This document shows, piece after piece, positions 31,397 to 43,064 of a DNA stretch of 45,000 nucleotides (position 1 is its first letter; the number at the start of each line of letters is the position of its first letter). The position numbers and the translations under genes were made by a program. A model generated the notes under the pieces. It saw only the letters and a list, made by a program, of their open reading frames with translations, was not told where the DNA came from and ran no database searches. The stretch lies in assembly GCA_012295275.1 (NCBI GenBank), contig CM022676.1:18357485-18402484 (forward strand). Reading direction: 5' to 3'. Source of the DNA: Chrysomallon squamiferum (Eukaryota > Mollusca > Gastropoda > Neomphalida > Peltospiridae).

Positions 31397-33868
31397 TCAA
31401 ATATACAGTGGGTTGAGACCGAACTCCAGCAGAATGCTTTTATTTTTAGCTTGTATCAGTGTCGTGTCGTCTTCCCAGGATCGTCTGGCGCGATCGATCT
31501 TTTCCGTCAGTGACGTCAGAGATTCCTAATAAATATAAAATAAATTATAATAATAAGAATATTTTGAGAATCGCACCACAATTTCCTGCAAATGTCGTAA
31601 GGAAACGTGTATGACATAACGAATTTCTGAAAAAAAAAGAAACAAGAAAAGAAGAAAAAGATTGTAACGTTACAATTTTCTGAAATATCAAAGTATACCA
31701 CTTACATCACAGTTTTCCTGTAAATGTGTAAGAAAATAATCGGCAGCGTATTATTATTTATTTTTTTTGGTTATAAATATACAATAGTGTATTAGTGACA
31801 AACTTTTCTGGAAAATTTACAAAAACTATAATAATAATAATAATAATAATACCCTATAAATACAGTATTCTCCTCAGACTGAAAATGGAGCTTTTTTTTA
31901 TTTTTTTTTTGTTAGTGAATTGCTAATGTCATCAGTCTTTGAATGCAATGTGTAACACAATATACACATAATATATGAGAACAAAATTAATTACAACTGA
32001 AATATAGTTGAATGCTGATGGAATTAATACAAAATAAAGCATATATATGAATTGAAAATTTCGAGCAAATTTCAGCTATTTTAAATTAGTTTTTTCTTTT
32101 CTTTATTATTATTATTTTTTTATATATTTTCATGTCTGTGTCGATATATTCTCTTGGGAAGGAAATGTTGACAGTTTAATGATTGAACAAATTGTCATAG
32201 ATACAAACTCATGGAACTCAAACGCATACCCATACCCACAATACACATACCCACACATAAACAACAAATATATACAAATAAAACATACACACTGACAACA
32301 CATGTATATACATATACACACATATAAAGAAACACACACACACTCAGATTATGCTTCTGCAAAAATGTCACTGTATAAGTGATGAACAGTGTAAATAAAA
32401 ACAAAAAAAAACTCACTAATAAAATTCTCTCATATTCTTTCTCCATGCTGGTGATTTTTCTCTTCAGTTTATCTATCTCTGTGTCCTTCTCCAGAGTGAT
32501 TCGCTTCTTCTCCTGCAGAGTGTCATTCAGTTCTTTCTCTGTTGTCTCTGTGCACAAATAAATCATCTTAGTCATGTTGTTGGTGGAGGTACAATAGTAG
32601 ATGCAGTATTGATAGTGGTAGTGGTGTACAGTTGTAGTAAGAGTAGTAGTAATGATTGCAGTACTAGTAGTAGTCATAGCAGCAGCAGTGGTAATTGTAT
32701 AGTAATAGTAGTAGTAGTAGTAATAATAGTAGCAGTACTAGTAGTAGTAGAACTAGTGGCAGTAGTAGTAGTAATAGTAGCAGCAGCTGTAACTGAGGTA
32801 ATGGTGGTAGTGGTAATAGAAGTAGCTGCAGTGGTAGTAGTAGTGATAGCAGAAATAGCAGTAACAGCAGCAGTACTAGTAATAAAGGTGGAGGCAGTGG
32901 TAGTAGTGATGATGGCACCAGCAGTAGTAGTAGTAATGGGATAACAGTAGTAGTTGCAGTGGTAGTAGTGACGATGGCACAAGCAGTAGTAGTTGTAATG
33001 GGATAATAGTAGTAGTTGCAGTGGTAGTAGTGACGATGGCACAAGCAGTAGTAGTTGTAATGGGATAACAGTAGTAGTTGCAGTGGTAGTAGTGACGATG
33101 GCACAAGCAGTAGTAGTTGTAATGGGATAACAGTAGTAGTTGCAGTGGTAGTAGTGACGATGGCACAAGCAGTAGCAGTTGTAATGGGATAACAGTAGTA
33201 GTTGCAGTGGTAGTAGTGACGATGGCACAAGCAGTAGCAGTTGTAATGGGATAACAGTAGTAGTTGCAATGGTAGTACCAATAAGCATGTGAGTATAATG
33301 TTACAGATCTTTGATAAGGTCACTGTTAATATATTAACATTATATGCAGCAATTAAATGAGTATGTGTATGTGTGTGTTCACAAGGCATTTGTGTGTATG
33401 TTTATATGTGTGTGTTAGTGATTTTGGTTTTGGTAATAATAATGAGTAATTTGAATGAATCAGTAGACAGACAAACAAGCAGATATACTTACTGAGTTTT
33501 TGTGATGTTCTTAGTAGTTCCGATTCCAGCTGATTTATTTTAAAGCCCATATCAGTCTGCATTGTTTTGTACTGTCTGGTCATATCTGTAACAAATAAAC
33601 AAACAAATAAATATTTTAATAAATGCTAAGTAAATAAACAAATCAATGAATCCATCATTCATTCATTTCAATCAATAAGTGAATAATGTAAATAAATATA
33701 TAACTAAATTATAATAAAATGAAATAAAATAAAATATCAAGAAGCAAGCAATGTTTGGTTAATGTATAATTCATGGCAGACATTCAAGATATTTTAATAT
33801 AAAAAAAAAAAAAAAAAATGAAGAAGAAATATTTAAAAGAATAATGAATGTTCAAAATATATTTGGCA

Positions 33869-33904
<36 letters not shown>

Positions 33905-34096
33905 TAATAATAATAATAAAAAAAATAAAAATGAAAGAATAATACAAAAATCATACAAACATATAGACATGATTACACAGACAGGCAGGAAGATTAGACA
34001 GACAAACATAAAAAGAAAAAAAGATAAACTGAAAAGAATAAAACTGATAGACACAATATCTATAGATCTATCTATCTATGTATCTTTCTGTCTGTC

Positions 34097-34136
<40 letters not shown>

Positions 34137-36178
34137 CATGCATAAATAGAAATATTTTTAGCTTGTTAATTACTGATAAACAAGTAATGGTTAGAATGGG
34201 AAATACAATGTACCAGCATTGATATCTTTCTGATCTTGCTGGGTGACTTCCAGCTCCTGTGCGATGTCCACCATTTTCTGTTTGTACTCTTTGCTGTGGT
34301 GATTTGCCTTCCGCGACAACTGCTTCCTGATAGCTGCAGTAATTGGTAAAACACAGCGTAATTATATCTAAACATACACAGACACACACACACACACACA
34401 CAGATACATATACATACACAGACAGACACACACATACACAGCCAGACAGACACACACACACAGATACACACATACACAGACACACACACAAACAGACACA
34501 GATACATACACACACACACAGATACACACACACAGACACATGCACACATACACAGCCAGACAGACACACACACACAGATACACACATACACAGACACACA
34601 CACAGACACAGATACATACAGACACACACGCACACAGATACATATACACACACACACAGATACACACACAGACACATATACACACAGACAGACACACACA
34701 CACACAAACAGACACATGCACACACACACAGATACATACATACATGCACACATACAGATACATACACACAAAGACACACACACACACACACAGATACACA
34801 TACATACATACAAAGAATTCAATAAATAAATAAAATATAATATGTATATATATATTGTATAGTTAACTGTAAATGATATAGACATGTAAAATGATCATGT
34901 ATTATGATATATATTTAGGATGAATAACAGTATAGCGATGTATTATAATGTATACAGAGAAGGCACCAGACTACAGAGCAGGCACCAGACTACAGAGCAG
35001 CCTCAAGGTTAAGTGCTTGCATCCCATCCTAAGAAAATGATCTGATTTTTATACAAGATTATTATGATCCAAACTTATTTAAGAATAACAGTACTTGAAA
35101 ACAATAAACTTGTTACCAACTAATAATGAACTGTCCAAACTATTATGAACAAGAAATCATTCCTGATATAGTTTGTTTTTATTATGTTGTTTTTTTTTTT
35201 TTAATTAAAACAATATATTTTGACATGATGCATATTTATTAATGATGCATGATATATATTATGTAGAGTGATGATATGTACTAATGGTGTGCAATGGTAT
35301 CAATGATAAATAATGAATAATGATGAATACTGGTGATGGTTATATTACAAACCTGCTGTTATATACAGTTTCTTTCCTCTTTTTTTATTTATTTATTTTA
35401 TTTTTTTTTTTTTGAATAATTGTAAAAATACTTTTCCAGCTACTAAACCCACTGAACATGAAATTTTAATCTGTTATATTGTAAAATCTCCATTATTTAT
35501 CAATGAAATACAAAAAGTGAAAACAATAAATTAACAATATATCTGTTTATAAGCACATTTTTACTCCAGCTATTTGATACGTTTACTGATATCTAGTGTA
35601 AAAAAAAAAAAAAAAAAAAAAGAAAAGAAAAAGTCCTCTAAAATAATCTGTAATCATGCTTGTTTCTTGAATAGAAAAAAAATATTTCAGACATGGAATA
35701 AATAAATAAATACCTAGATGATCTTTCAAGGCCTCAATCTCATCAATGGTCCTTTTAAATTTATCCTCCAGCTGTAAGGTGGCATCTGAAATATTATAGT
35801 AGTTATAGTAGCAACAGTAGCTGTTGCAGTAGTATAGGTGTAGGAGTAGTAGTAATATTTAAAATTGTTGTTGTTGTGTAGTAATAGTAATAGTAGTAGC
35901 AATAATAATAATAGTGGTAGTAGTACTAGTAGTTGTTGTAGTAATAGTAATAGTAGCAGTAGCAGTAACAGTAACAGTAGTCGGAGTCATAGTATTAGTA
36001 GTAATAGTATAGTAGTAGTAGTAGTAGTTTGTTTTTCTTTTCCAGTTTCTTAAGTCTGACAAATTTCTGTTTTAAAAAAAATATATACTAAACACTGACT
36101 TATTACATATTACTAACCATCCTTCTTCTTTCCTTTCTTTTTACCCTTCCCTTTTCCTTTCTTCTTTTTAGGAGGCAT
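31397..36178 (-). CDS. DRC12: Dynein regulatory complex subunit 12 (CCDC153)
   Basis: DRC12/CCDC153 is a small coiled-coil subunit of the nexin-dynein regulatory complex of motile cilia. Six coding exons join in phase: 36118-36178, 35714-35785, 34214-34333, 33493-33585, 32417-32547 and 31397-31525. They give 201 residues (human about 210). The start is a Lys/Gly-rich MPPKKKK leader, as in the human protein. Nearly all the rest is heptad coiled coil ([50 protein letters not shown]), ending with the family-like FGLNPLYI. All introns are GT-AG. The acceptor of exon 32417-32547 has two adjacent AGs; the first keeps phase. The start codon is the first ATG and sits 41 bp from an X-box-like site. 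Introns are loaded with minisatellites. Confidence 0.88.
31974..32226. repeat. 252-bp direct repeat, copy B
   Basis: Second copy of the repeat at 30522-30773, located in the last intron of DRC12. The two copies flank the last coding exon at about 1.45 kb spacing. Confidence 0.9.
32590..32935. repeat. (TAG)n-rich degenerate triplet array
   Basis: Imperfect GTA/GCA triplets in the intron upstream of DRC12 exon 5. Long open frames on both strands are artefacts of the triplet period. Confidence 0.9.
32936..33275. repeat. 62-bp minisatellite
   Basis: About 5.5 near-identical copies of a 62-bp unit containing GTGACGATGGCACAAGCAGT and TTGTAATGGGATAACAGTAG. It seems to have grown out of the adjacent TAG-rich array. 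Confidence 0.93.
33868..33922. repeat. (TAA)n microsatellite
   Basis: AATAAT triplets with an A-rich interruption in a DRC12 intron. Confidence 0.95.
34366..34812. repeat. Long CA-rich compound repeat (CACACAGACACA / CAGATACATA)
   Basis: About 450 bp of CA with regularly interspersed GA and TA steps, directly next to DRC12 exon 34214-34333. Within it, blocks of about 100 bp with CATACACAGCCAGACAGACA recur near 34430 and 34548. Five overlapping open frames across it are repeat artefacts. Confidence 0.95.
35800..36030. repeat. (TAG)n-rich degenerate triplet array 2
   Basis: GTA-type triplets fill the first DRC12 intron next to exon 35714-35785, similar in style to 32590-32935 on the same strand. 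Confidence 0.85.
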
Positions 36179-36218
36179 CGCGGTAAGTAATGATCGAACT
36201 GAAGCGCTCTACAATTAC

Positions 36219-36232
36219 GTTGCTAATGAAAC
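36219..36232 (+). promoter_or_regulatory. DRC12: RFX X-box-like site upstream of DRC12
   Basis: GTTGCTAATGAAAC consists of half-sites GTTGCT and TGAAAC (consensus RGYAAC/GGAAAC-like) separated by 2 bp. It lies 41 bp upstream of the DRC12 start codon. RFX factors drive ciliary genes through such sites near the transcription start. Confidence 0.5.
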
Positions 36233-37059
36233 TGGGCAGTGTCGCAGTGAAAGTTTTGTCTCACTTGATTGGATAAAAGTAAATTAAGTTGCTGCTTTAA
36301 AGGGAAATAACTCCAAAACATTGGTTAAATGGAATGCGCACTCAGTACCAAGTCCCAATTTATTTCGTCCACGAAAGAATTTATTATTAATATTATTATT
36401 ATTATTATAGTTATTATTATTGTTGTTGTTGTCGTTATTTTTTTTTTCTTGCATTAGGAAAAATAATATGGTAATAACAGGATTGGGACCCTCAATCACC
36501 TCAATAAAAATGTATTTATAATTATAAATACATACACCGAGACACATTAACATTTAAATATATCACGTAATAATAATAACATTAAAATAAATAAGAGAGA
36601 AACTGTACAGAAGTAGAAAAATAAAAAATAAAAAAGTAAAATATGATTTCTTTGTTTATTTCCTTTTTCCTTTTTAATTTAAAAGTATATGAAATTAATT
36701 TAAGAAAAAAGATTCAGTTCTAGCTTCCACTGATTGTTGAAATTTTCATAACAGCAATTCTTGTTAAGATATATTTTTCTATTTAAAATTTCTTTCAAAA
36801 ATATTTTTTATCAGTATTAAAATCAATATTTTCCTCTTCTGTATATCCCTCAATAAATATATTTCACGTTAATGATAAACCAGTTTACAAACTGAATTAT
36901 TAACTTTATCTCTACATTTAAAACAAATAGTGTGAAATGCTATTACATGGCTAATATGTTAACAAAACTAATGATAAACTGAAATAAAGTTTACAATGTT
37001 ACAAAATAAATAAATGAATACATTTATTTAATAGTAATAATAAAAATAAATGATATCTG

Positions 37060-37079
37060 TCTATTTATCTATCTATCTA

Positions 37080-37112
<33 letters not shown>

Positions 37113-37141
37113 ATGTATGTATATATATATATATATATATA
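37060..37141. repeat. Compound (ATCT)n(GTCT)n(TA)n microsatellite
   Basis: Three adjoining simple repeats in intergenic DNA. Confidence 0.95.
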
Positions 37142-37671
37142 TTAATTTAAGAAAATATGTAAAATTAAAAGAAGAATAAAAATCTAAAAAATTACAATAA
37201 TGATAAAACACAACCCTTCCTCACACAAAAAAAAAAAAAAAAAAGAAAATATAAAATAAATAAACAAATAAATAAAAACAGAAAAAAAAAAAAGAAAAAA
37301 AAATTAAACACCCTCCTACCTCCCAAAACTCTACAATGAAACATTTAATTTAAATAATACATATATTATGCCATTTTGATGGAGCTGGTATGAATAAAGG
37401 AGGTGTGATTGTTTTCTATTTTTGAAACTGAAGTAGTTAAAAATAGACAAATCTAAACAAAGACTGGCCTAAGTGAAAATCTGCTGAGAATATTTGACAA
37501 GTTGTTTGCATTATGCCCCAGTAACTATACATCATATCTGTAAATAGATAACAGAAAATACTTAAATAAAATCAAAGAAATTTAAATATGTGTGTGTGTG
37601 TGTAGGCAAACAAGTTAAGATACAAAGTAAGTAAATAATTAGTTATGAATTACAAATCAAGGTTATTAAAG

Positions 37672-37737
37672 TTATATTTCAAAGCCACAGTTTTGTGTAG
37701 GATCTCCTGTATTGTTCATCTCAAAGTGTAACTGGAT
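37672..37737 (-). other. Orphan exon-like segment (possible alternative 3' exon)
   Basis: On the minus strand a good acceptor (TTATTTGCAG) is followed in phase 0 by 21 sense codons reading IQLHFEMNNTGDPTQNC... and a TAA. The composition looks coding and stands out from the A/T-rich surroundings. No partner exons were found nearby except PTPMT1 upstream on the same strand; its last exon has a phase-0 GTGTCA (39328-39323) that could serve as donor. It could be an alternative PTPMT1 terminus, the end of an unseen gene, or chance. Confidence 0.3.
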
Positions 37738-38609
37738 CTGCAAATAATAATGATGATGATGATAATAGCAGAACAATAGAAAATTATTTCATTTATGTAT
37801 TGTAATTATTACTGTTGTTGTTATTATTGTATTGTTTTTATTATGGGAATACAGAAAGCTAAATCATTTATTTTATTGGATGTAATAATAATAATAATAA
37901 ACGTAGAATTTATTTAAAATAAAAAATAAAAAGGAAAATATAGAAGAGTTTGATTAATAACAAAATGCTGCTGCTTCTGTTGCTGTTTCTATCACTAATG
38001 TTATTACTGGTGTTAGAGGAAATATTCCTCTTACTGTATTTTAACCATTTTTGTGTCTTTCATTTTATCATTCTCACAGCGTTTCTGCTTTCTTGACCTC
38101 GTTTACTCTCTCTCTATGTATATATATTATTAACATATTGTTTTTAAAAATCTATTTCGCACATAATAATTGTAATTAATAACATAGAATATCAATCAAA
38201 AACAAAAGAGCATGCCTGCAAAATATTTGAACCAATGTTTATCCATTTTTTACACTATGTAAATTTCTTCTGTAAAAAATTTAGTTTTGTGTTGAAAAGA
38301 AATGATCCTTATTTGGAAAAGACCATCATATAAATATAATAAGTTTCATTGATCAGTATCATTTACTTTGTAGAAATGAGGAAGGCATTGTTTTGAAAAA
38401 CAGTCTGCATACAGAAATCATGTAATCATTCACCATACCAATATTTAACTATGAAATTTTGTGAAATTAAAATAAAATGTAAGTTAAAATGTGGGCTTTT
38501 TCTTTTCAGAAAATACACTTGTACATGAGTGTGCATTTGTTAAATGAAGGTGAGATCTAATTAATTACTGCACAGTTTTAATATATAAATCAGGTTCAAA
38601 ACAACACCA

Positions 38610-38644
<35 letters not shown>

Positions 38645-39319
38645 CACTTTTAATAATAATAACAGTAATAATAAATAAATAAATCCAATTCTGAATGCAT
38701 GTTCAGAATAGTAATATGAGAAAATCTCAAATAAACAACAAATGTTTAATATTCCACAACAGATAAAAATGTGACATACACTATTTATTCAGAATAACAA
38801 CAGAAAAAAATAATCTTGTATACAACACAATGAAGCTGGATACATACAATTTAAACACACACGCCTTTTAACAACAAAAAGTTTATTAAACACAGTGATA
38901 TCCATTTAGCTGTATCATATGCATTCTAACATCAGCTTCATCTATTTCAAAGTTTCAGGCACAAGCTCAATTACAATAATAAAACACAAGAATCAGAGCC
39001 GCGGGAAAATAAAATGTTATAATAAATAGTGAATAGGATAAGTAAAAATTCTAAATAGTTCAATTTTATTTCCTTTTCTGATTGTTTAAATCTGCCCTTT
39101 TTCTGTTTAAATTGTTTATATGATTTTATTTATTTTATTTATTTTTTTGTTTATGACATCACTATTAGTCTTTGACATCACTATTGTCATGGTACCTTTC
39201 ACATTATAGATACCAGAAAAAGATAAAACATGTCTAGTTGATTTTGAATGTCTTTGACAAAACTGTTTAATTTATAAATTGATTTGTGACATCATAATTC
39301 TGTTATGACATCTCTATTG

Positions 39320-41485
39320 TCATGACACTTGTGAAGCTTTGGATGTCAAGGAAAAGTAAAATTCTTTGATTGAATTCCACTGTTTATCACGAATCCAAAT
39401 GTGAGGTCGCTTTGACCTGACGAAGTTCACTGACTCTTCTGGAGTCCAACCTTTGACCTGAAATTAGAGTAACATTTTCTTTAAAACAGATATTATTTAT
39501 TTAAATATTTGTGTAATGTACTACTACTACTACTACTACTACTACTTCCACTATTATTATTATAATTAGTAGTGTTTAATAAACACAAAATGCCACTAAA
39601 AACAACTTTAATTAAAATCTGAAAATATTTCCTCAGTAAAAAAACTAAAAAATATTTCAGTTATTTTAAAGTGATCTTTTACAAAAAGGTGATAAATACA
39701 GATAATGTCGGACACAGACAGTTTATATTTTGATGATGAATAACAACAGTTTACACATTCATCTATTGTTCAGTAATAACGTGAAACTGAATATTTTTTT
39801 ATTATGTTCTTTTTATTTTTTAATTAATTTTTATTTTCTTCTTCACATTAAGTATGAAGGTATATATATATATATATATATAAATTGGTTATAAACACAA
39901 CTGTATTTGGTTTCTACAGAAAATAATAACGAAAGAATGTAGAAGAAATTGGGACTGATAAGCATTGGAGATCACTGTGCATTCCTATAACTGTAGACTG
40001 GAAAACCTTCAGTGCAGCAGATACATGACCTCCATTATACAGCTTTACAGCAGGCAATCAACATTCCAGTCCAAAAAAACAAACAAAAAAAGGTTTGAAT
40101 CAATATTAAGTGTGTTGGTTGTAATTCACTATTGAAATGTTAACATATTACAGCTTATTAAAGTTTTGTGTTCTTTTGTTAGTCATTTCTCTTGACTTCT
40201 AAATACAGTATTAGTTGCTCAGCTTCTCTAAAATACTGGGCTGACATAATGAAAGTGGTGTCGGGGACCAATCAGCCATTTTCTGTGGAGTCTGACGTGC
40301 GACTCTGGGATTTTTGACAAGGTTGGGGTGTGTCCAGTTCAGGGAGACATTTTCATGATGATGAATAAGATGAATAAGATGAATTTTTAACCATCCAGGC
40401 ATTATTAGAGCTATTTCATCCCCTTGTCATCAGCCACACCTTCAACCAGTCAAACAGACATAGCAACCATGTTTCCCTTCTCTCCCTGACAACCTCCCAA
40501 CCTCTATGCAACAACACAGAGCAATAATTTCTCTATAAGCTTAACAATTTTGGCATTAACATCTATAAAGGTTTGGGTGTGATAGCCACACAGTTTAAAA
40601 ATGGCTCAATGGTCCCCTGTTTCCCCTATGTTTCCATGGATACCTGACAAAGGTAACATGCGACAACCGTGGCACTTCTTGTCCGTCCAGCCTTGCAGTG
40701 AACGTAAACACTGTGACCTTTGTGTCGATGTTTGAGGATAAACTGTATTGCCACGGTGATGTTCTCCTGCGTAGGAGTGCCAGTGTAGTCAACCGTGACC
40801 AGCTGAAGATGATCGACTCCGTGACGTTTCAACTCCTGTGATAAACAATATGTAAATATGAATATTAATTACTTATAATTAATATTACCTGTGCTGTGAT
40901 GTTTTATATAAATCCTCAGAACTGAATAAAATGTAAATCACAATATCATAATCTATACATTTTCACACAAAAGTTTGCAACTATGACTTATTTGATGAGT
41001 CAAGAAATAAAAAAAAAGAAAGAAATAGTAAAAACAAAAACAATAATAATTACAATAATAACCACACCAACACTAACACTAACTATAATAATAATAAACA
41101 ATAACAACAAGAATAACAACAATGATGTAAAATAATAGAGATGTTTTCAATAACTGACATAAATGTCAGAAATAAAGAAAATAAAATATAAATTTAATAA
41201 TTTTTCTATAACAAAATTTCATGTCAAAAGAACAAAACTCATGATAAAAATACAGAGAACAAAGTATTAATTTTTTGGTAAAAAAAAAAAAAAAAAAACA
41301 AAAAAAACAACTAAGGATTAATATTTTCTAATAATAAAAAAAAAATAAAAAAATAAAAAAGGAATTATAATAAAAAAAATATCTTTTCAAACCTCTTTTG
41401 TAAGTCCAACATTTTTAGTTTCAAACTCTTCTGTCACAGAAAGCACTGCCTTCACATTTTCCTCTGTCACTAGCTGAAAAATATA

Positions 41486-41525
<40 letters not shown>

Positions 41526-42081
41526 CATTATGTTTAAGTGGTAAAATAAACAAATGATTGGAATCCACAGCCAACAACAGAAAATGAATCCTGGTGATGT
41601 TATTAAACAAATGTTTTACAATAACTGATAACAGAAAATCAATCAGTATCTTCTAGTAATTAATATTGTTAAAATTTATCAGCAGGGAGAGAAAAATAAT
41701 CAATAAACTCATACTCTATAGCTGATTTTAGAAAACTCAGTCAATACAACTGAGGGGTTCAATATATATATATTAGTCATTAAAAAAAAAATCTTTGTTA
41801 TTGTCAACTGTTGATGATAAAAAAAGAAAGATAATGACTCAAAACAAAATTAAATTTAAATTTGTAATTCTATTTTAAAAGCAAATTATATAAACTTACA
41901 ACTCCTCCACACCCCCCCAAATAAATCACAAAACCTTTTTCACAATCCAGCTAAGTGGCAGAGCACCAATAATAACTGTTTCGTCAATTCTGTCATACCA
42001 TCGCCGTGACGACACCTTTGTCATGAGATAGGTGTATGTAAGAGTTGGGTAGAAAGCCACTTTTGAAAACAGTGATGTCAT
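39320..42081 (-). CDS. PTPMT1: PTPMT1, mitochondrial phosphatidylglycerophosphatase
   Basis: PTPMT1 is a dual-specificity-type phosphatase on the inner mitochondrial membrane. It converts phosphatidylglycerophosphate to phosphatidylglycerol in cardiolipin synthesis. Four coding exons, all phase 0: 41935-42081, 41393-41473, 40644-40835 and 39320-39457, giving 185 residues (human 201). Seen in order: a hydrophobic N-terminus ([11 protein letters not shown]), [35 protein letters not shown], a candidate general-acid Asp in LVTVDYTG (about residue 92), the P-loop [11 protein letters not shown] with Cys about 123 and Arg about 129 (CX5R), and WTPEESV with RPHIWI. This is the full family architecture with intact catalytic residues. 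Two donors are weak (GTTTTG, GTTTGA). The ATG would lie two bases after a splice acceptor (CTACAG at 42084-42089), with a non-coding first exon ending at 42670. Confidence 0.92.
41485..41525. repeat. (AAAT)n microsatellite beside a PTPMT1 exon
   Basis: TAAA units begin about 12 bp from the acceptor of PTPMT1 exon 41393-41473. A further AAT array lies at 42136-42176 in the predicted 5'-UTR intron. Confidence 0.9.
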
Positions 42082-42083
42082 TT

Positions 42084-42136
42084 CTGTAGATCTTGAAAAA
42101 TGTCAGACATCGGAATTTAAATCTATGGAACAAATG

Positions 42137-42181
<45 letters not shown>

Positions 42182-43064
42182 TGATACTAAAATAAAAATA
42201 CATAAACAAATAAACTGTTCTTAATGTAGTGTATGTTAAAACAAATATTTATATTTTTTTTTTTTTTTTTTATGTTCATTATTATTATGCCTAACATATT
42301 TATTAAAATTAATGCGTAGTTTATTCTATGCATAATAACTGTTGTTTTTTGTTTTGTTTTTTAATTACTAAATACAATATTTTTTAATAATATAGTTACA
42401 TGTAATCTGGAATGTTTTAACAAACCAAATTAAAACTATTATTACCATGACAATGGCTATCATTTTATGATGACATAATACATCCATTGCTATTAATGGT
42501 ACTGCTAATAGTACTATCAGCATTTAAATTTTCTTCTAGTGTCACTATTGCATTTATCACTACAACTGTATTAATAATATTACTATTACTGTTACTATTA
42601 ATATGACAACTATAGTTTACTGTTGATGTGTTTCAGCTTTTATTGTTGTTGTTGTCGTTGTTCACTTACCAGTCTAGACGGATTGGTAATTATTTTTCAG
42701 TCATGTTTCATCATCATCGATTCATTCTATGACTATGGCAACACAAAAGTCATTGCGGTTAGGAAACCAATTGTCTAATTGAACTAATTGTCCACAAATG
42801 CAGACAGTGTACCTGACCACCTCTACATATTATCTATAGATTGTACCATCTGCGTTCTTCCATGAATAAATAAATAAAATTATTATAATTGTAGATTTTT
42901 ATGATAATTATTATTATTTTTTATTTTTTTTTCACAAAACTCATGGCCACGACTGGTTGCCAGCTGATCTATATGTTAGGCGTACTACATTTACGTCGTC
43001 AGTAGGTGGGCAAAGGTCGCTGTATAGTTTTGTACTTGAAGAGAGAAGTTTTTATTTTAAAACA
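42084..43064. promoter_or_regulatory. Head-to-head region between PTPMT1 and ETFB
   Basis: PTPMT1 and ETFB diverge from this interval. On the minus strand CTAGACTGGTAAGTG supplies a strong donor (42669-42668), suggesting a non-coding PTPMT1 first exon ending at 42670. ETFB starts at 43065. If so, the shared promoter is within about 42700-43040. A (TAA)n array and A/T-rich sequence fill 42130-42260. Confidence 0.45.

Larger units (their letters stand above)
36240..39319. other. Repeat-rich spacer between DRC12 and PTPMT1
   Basis: No complete gene was seen. It contains an ATT/GTT run (36382-36440), a TATC/CTGT/TA compound microsatellite (37060-37141), A-rich runs (37228-37310), (ATG/ATA) runs, a CTA run (38610-38642) and one orphan exon-like segment (37672-37737). 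Near 39150-39340 a local duplication carries TGACATCACTATT-like motifs, probably PTPMT1 3' UTR. Confidence 0.55.

Noticed and set aside
32936-33275. CRISPR-like array
   Set aside because: Units are contiguous 62-bp tandem copies without unique spacers, in an animal intron.
32664-33389. Minus-strand Leu/Thr-rich frames up to 241 codons
   Set aside because: Period-three repeat arrays stay open by chance. A real DRC12 intron lies here.
34096-34885. Five overlapping Cys/Val and His/Thr frames
   Set aside because: CA-repeat artefacts in a DRC12 intron.
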